From Acidimicrobiaceae bacterium (GTDB lineage Bacteria > Actinomycetota > Acidimicrobiia > Acidimicrobiales > UBA8190): 62,558 nt of DNA. Both the position numbers and the translations under genes were made by a program. The notes below the pieces were generated by a model. The model made no database searches and was not told the origin of the DNA. It saw only the letters and a program-made list of their open reading frames with translations. The stretch spans positions 1 to 62,558 of the forward strand of contig PLXQ01000080.1 of the NCBI GenBank assembly GCA_003151475.1, in the 5' to 3' direction. Below are positions 59,543 to 62,558 of the stretch, one piece after another. The stretch's first letter is position 1. Every line of letters begins with the position of its first letter.

Positions 59543-61105
59543 TCACCGCGACACCAGCTCGGGCGCCGATTCGATGGGAAGGCGCACCGTGACGACCGCT
59601 CCGCCGGTGGCGCCGTTGCGCAGCGAGACGTCGCCACCGTGGGCATCGACGATGCGCGAGACGATGGCGAGCCCCAGGCCCGTCCCACTGGCCTTGGTGG
59701 TGAAGAAGGGATCGAACAGCCGGTCCTCAGAAGCCACATCGATACCGTTGCCCGAGTCGGCGATGTTGAGCACAATGTGGCCGTTGCGCGCCGATGCGTC
59801 GATGTGCAGGGCCCCACCATCGGGCATGGCCTGGAAGCCGTTCACGATGAGGTTGGCCAGCACCTGGGTGATCTGGTCACTGTCGGCTTGAAACACGAGC
59901 GGCGGTACGTTCACCGTCACCTCGATCCCGGCCGGCGGGGGAGTGGCGGCGAGAACTTCGTCCACCACGACACCGAGTTCGAGGGGGACGGGGCTCGGCT
60001 GGCGATGGCGGACGAAGGCAGTGAGATTGTCGGCCAGAGTGGCGGCCCTGGCTGTCTGTCGCTCGGCCATCACCAGGTGCCGGTCCACGTCGGGAGTGAC
60101 CGTGGTGCCGAGGGAGTGGCGGACCATGAAGTGGGCGTTGATGACGGCCGCCAGGGGGTTGCGCAACTCGTGGCCGATTGTCGATGCCATCTCGCCCAGT
60201 GCGGACAGCCGCTCGCTGCGCATGAGAGCGGCGTGAGAGGCGTCAAGTTCGGCTTCACGCTGGGTCACGAGACCGGTGGCGTAGCGCTGGCGCCGGACGA
60301 GGACCTCCACCGTGCTTCCGATGGCCAGGGCGAGAAGAAGACCGACACCGAGGATGATGAAGGGCGCGGCGTTGGCGAAACCACCGGCCAGGGGGGACCG
60401 GGCCGTGGCCACCAGCCACCAGGTCGTGGAACCGACGGAGACCGGAGCCTCCGCCGTCGGGCCCCCCAGGGGCAACGAACGGGTGTTGGCCAGGATCAGC
60501 TGATCCGCCGTCGGTTTGCGGGTGGCGTACACCGACGCCCGCAGCACCCGGAACGGAGCCGCCTGGGTGGCGCTGATGGCCAGGAAGGGACTGATCTTCA
60601 GTTGTTCGAAGATGGCCAGACCGCTCGGGACGAGGGGTGGCCCGATGGCGAACCCCAAGGTGGTGGTCTTGCCGTCGAAGCGGACGGGGCCAGCGATGAG
60701 TGACGACCCCGCCTTTTCGAGCGTCGCCTCCATGTCGGGGCCGACGGGCTGGCTCACCACCGGTCCCTTCCCGGCCACAGCCGAGACGATGTAACCGAGA
60801 CTCGACTTACGGGCCAAGACCATCGTCACCGGCCCCTGGGCCAAGGCCTTCGCCTGAGCCTCGAACTGGCTGGGGGAGCCGTTGGTCAGGGTCACGCCGG
60901 AGGCCAGGGCGTCCAGGGCCGAGCCGAAACTGGAGACGATGGTGGAGACGTACTCGGCGGCCTGGGTCGTGTCGCTTTTGAGAAGGGCCTGATTCTGGCT
61001 GGCGACGCTGCGGTTGGTGAGCGCGAAGCCCAGGACCGTGGCCGCGGCGACAACGACCGTCACGGCTGCCGTCAGAGGCGAGGGTCGCCAACCACCCCGC
61101 TTCAT
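59543..61105 (-). CDS. Membrane sensor histidine kinase
   Basis: A 520-residue kinase from ATG 61105, behind GGGGAGG. A helix near residues 12-35 and a second near 255-280 flank an extracytoplasmic sensor of about 220 residues, probably Cache-like. The dimerisation box is IGHELRNPLA, with the phosphoacceptor His, followed by the N box VLANLIVNGFQAM, G1 IADSGNGIDV and G2 GTGLGLAIV. Signal unknown. Neighbouring receiver and NarL-type genes suggest a local signalling set. Confidence 0.94.
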   Translation of the reverse strand: MKRGGWRPSPLTAAVTVVVAAATVLGFALTNRSVASQNQALLKSDTTQAAEYVSTIVSSFGSALDALASGVTLTNGSPSQFEAQAKALAQGPVTMVLARKSSLGYIVSAVAGKGPVVSQPVGPDMEATLEKAGSSLIAGPVRFDGKTTTLGFAIGPPLVPSGLAIFEQLKISPFLAISATQAAPFRVLRASVYATRKPTADQLILANTRSLPLGGPTAEAPVSVGSTTWWLVATARSPLAGGFANAAPFIILGVGLLLALAIGSTVEVLVRRQRYATGLVTQREAELDASHAALMRSERLSALGEMASTIGHELRNPLAAVINAHFMVRHSLGTTVTPDVDRHLVMAERQTARAATLADNLTAFVRHRQPSPVPLELGVVVDEVLAATPPPAGIEVTVNVPPLVFQADSDQITQVLANLIVNGFQAMPDGGALHIDASARNGHIVLNIADSGNGIDVASEDRLFDPFFTTKASGTGLGLAIVSRIVDAHGGDVSLRNGATGGAVVTVRLPIESAPELVSR

Positions 61106-61376
61106 TGTGCCTCCCCGCACATCATGTGATCTTCCGACTCTCTTTGCTCGTTGTCTGCGATTCTCTACCTGGTCAGGTAGTACGTCAACGATCGTGACCT
61201 GCTCACACGAAGCAGCGTGTACGGGCTGGGATGCGCCCGGTGAGCACAGAATACGGAAAGGTCCGGCATGCCTGTGCGGTCCCCGCCCCGTGTATAGGTG
61301 GAATCACCTGTACCGACCAGGTGGAATCACTTGGGACGGCGAGCGTGGCGCGCCGGTCCGCGCCGGCCATCGGACG
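61106..61376 (-). promoter_or_regulatory. Histidine-kinase promoter region with repeats
   Basis: A 16-bp palindrome CTACCTGGTCAGGTAG lies at 61165-61180, 60 bases before the kinase ATG. Two direct copies of AGGTGGAATCAC occur at 61296-61307 and 61319-61330, 23 bp apart; the first extends to a palindrome AGGTGGAATCACCT. All share the AGGT(G/A) core, so one regulator, possibly the NarL-type protein, could bind all three. Confidence 0.45.
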
Positions 61377-62072
61377 TCACCGTTCGCGAGTGGCGGGAGC
61401 CCCTGCGCCCAGGCCGTTGGTCAAGACATAGCGGACCAGCTCGGTGCGCGACTCCAGATCCAGCTTGGTGAAGACGTGGTTGACGTGTCCCTCTACGGTG
61501 CGCGTGCTCACCCCGAGCCGGGTGGCGATCGCCTTGTTCGACAGACCGTCGGCCACCAGGGCCACGACCTCTCGTTCTCTCAGAGTGAGTCGCGGTGCCC
61601 CGGTGACCCCTGCGGACGTGGCCCGGGCCAGGTGCGTCGAAACGGCGGGATCGAGCACCGTCGTTCCCATGCCGACGGCACGCACAGCGTTGATGAGCTC
61701 GTCGCGCGGCATCGTCTTCAGGAGGTAGCCGGCTACTCCCGCTTCGAAGGCGCGACGGATGAAATCGTCGTCGTCGTAGGCGGAGAGAATCACGACCCGG
61801 GTGGCGGGGTGGTCGGCCGACAGCTGACGAGCCAGGTCGATGCCGTTGCGGCCGGAGAGTTGGATGTCCACGAGGGCGATGTCGGGGCGGAGTTCGCCGA
61901 TCACGCCCAGCGCGGCGTCCCAGTCCTCCGCCTCGCCCACCACGACAATGTCCTGCGCCGTCTCGAGTACTTGCCTGGTGCCGGCCCGCAGGACTTCGTG
62001 GTCGTCAATGACCACGACCCGCAGAGGCTCGTCTGTCGGCCCGTCTTCGGATTCCCCCCCAGCACCGGACAC
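61377..62072 (-). CDS. NarL/FixJ-family response regulator
   Basis: A 231-residue two-domain regulator. Receiver: acidic pair in VVIDDHEVLRAG, phosphoacceptor in IALVDIQLSGRNGID, conserved Ser and Lys in VVILSAYDDDD and YLLKTMPRDEL. LuxR-type helix-turn-helix: LTLREREVVALVADGLSNKAIAT, then STRTVEGHVNHVFTKL. The kinase gene lies downstream on the same strand, so the two probably form a pair. It would bind as a phosphorylated dimer. Confidence 0.95.
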   Translation of the reverse strand: MSGAGGESEDGPTDEPLRVVVIDDHEVLRAGTRQVLETAQDIVVVGEAEDWDAALGVIGELRPDIALVDIQLSGRNGIDLARQLSADHPATRVVILSAYDDDDFIRRAFEAGVAGYLLKTMPRDELINAVRAVGMGTTVLDPAVSTHLARATSAGVTGAPRLTLREREVVALVADGLSNKAIATRLGVSTRTVEGHVNHVFTKLDLESRTELVRYVLTNGLGAGAPATRER

Positions 62073-62305
62073 GTGGCCAATTCTACAGCGAAGCAGTGCC
62101 CTGTCCGGTGTTCTCGAAATTCGTCAATTCCCTGCTCCGGACCCCCATCGTCGCCCCGAGCCGCCACCCAGGACCCGGTCTCGGCGCCGCCGGGCTTGTT
62201 GATCCGATATTGGCCCCCCGCAGACGGGGGGTTGGCCCTGAGGGCGCACGCTGTCTCTGGGTCAGGGGGGTCTTCGGACCGGCCACGGGATCAGGGGGAT
62301 GGACA
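62073..62305. other. Intergenic region with a GC hairpin
   Basis: 233 bp between divergent genes. A stem CCCCCCG-CAGA-CGGGGGG lies at 62214-62231, flanked by GGCC repeats. No ORF with coding character other than the small one that follows. Confidence 0.45.
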
Positions 62306-62524
62306 ATGAGACGATACGAGCCTGATGAGGTTTCTCGCCGGGGCATGACGATCCCGGCGTCGGTGGTGCGAAGCGATGAGCCCGGCTCGACCGACGCTCT
62401 GGTGAACAGGCTGGTCGGTCAGGCCGGAATCGTGACCCTGATCAGCTGGCAGACGACGTCGGTGGGCGACAAGTTCCGCCAGCTCTGCTACTGGCGCCAG
62501 GTGATCAACGCCACCAACAACTGA
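62306..62524 (+). CDS. Small hypothetical protein
   Basis: A possible 72-residue product from ATG 62306, behind AGGGGGAT, with a plausible amphipathic sequence (SVVRSDEPGSTDALVNRLVGQ) and no signal peptide or cysteine motif apart from one Cys. Composition is protein-like and unlike neighbouring shadow frames. Family not recognised. Only 34 bases of sequence follow the stop. Confidence 0.5.
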   Translation: MRRYEPDEVSRRGMTIPASVVRSDEPGSTDALVNRLVGQAGIVTLISWQTTSVGDKFRQLCYWRQVINATNN

Positions 62525-62558
62525 GCGCTACGTCTAACAACCGTCCGGTTTGTCAACG

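Overview
The window is very GC-rich DNA with actinobacterial gene content: PafB/PafC-type WYL regulators, an ANTAR remnant, a mycobacterial-type BioB with its BsaP partner, many FadD, P450, LLM and acyl-CoA enzymes, and GTGA/ATGA start-stop overlaps. The mix of a monoderm type IV pilus (no secretin gene here) with lipid-catabolic genes fits Actinomycetota, perhaps Acidimicrobiia; that class is an inference. No rRNA, tRNA, CRISPR array, IS element or prophage was seen.

Region by region. 1-12.6 kb: cytochrome P450, a truncated ANTAR protein, a DinB-like enzyme, two acyl-CoA synthetases (FadD17-like and FadD19-like), an LLM flavin oxidoreductase, an isochorismatase-fold protein lacking its catalytic residues, dxs, an MFS exporter, an AIM24 protein and a frameshifted YCII gene. 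12.6-17 kb: thioesterase, TldD/TldE-type protease pair, an FmdB-like zinc ribbon behind a CIRCE operator, and moaC. 17-32.7 kb: a proline-rich protein and a type IV pilus locus (pilT, a degenerate prepilin peptidase, pilB, a second pilT with an extra N-terminal domain, pilC, a polytopic membrane protein, a pilM-pilN fusion, pilO, two tandem pilins). 32.7-45.5 kb: acyl-CoA carboxyltransferase, zinc alcohol dehydrogenase, LPG-synthase-like membrane protein, CtaG-like protein, pafB-pafC, cutA, an orphan MobF relaxase, an archaeal-type riboflavin synthase, bioB-bsaP and an acyl-CoA dehydrogenase. 45.5-53 kb: second P450 with an enoyl-CoA hydratase, two GNATs, an MpaB-family oxygenase, a membrane glycosyltransferase-like protein, a secreted G1 (eqolisin) peptidase and a CaCA exchanger. 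53-59.1 kb: a cobalamin-riboswitch operon. 59.1-62.5 kb: CheY-like regulator, histidine kinase, NarL-type regulator and a small ORF.

The most striking unit is the riboswitch operon. It encodes a secreted prenyltransferase-barrel protein, a secreted and C-terminally anchored protein with a transcobalamin beta-domain-like segment, and a complete ECF transporter (EcfT, fused EcfA-EcfA, S component). I read it as a B12 capture-and-import system in which the two lobes of an intrinsic-factor/transcobalamin-like binder are made as separate proteins. Other points of interest are the prepilin peptidase homologue without catalytic aspartates, the archaeal-type RibC, and short tandem repeats that multiply stop codons at several gene ends.
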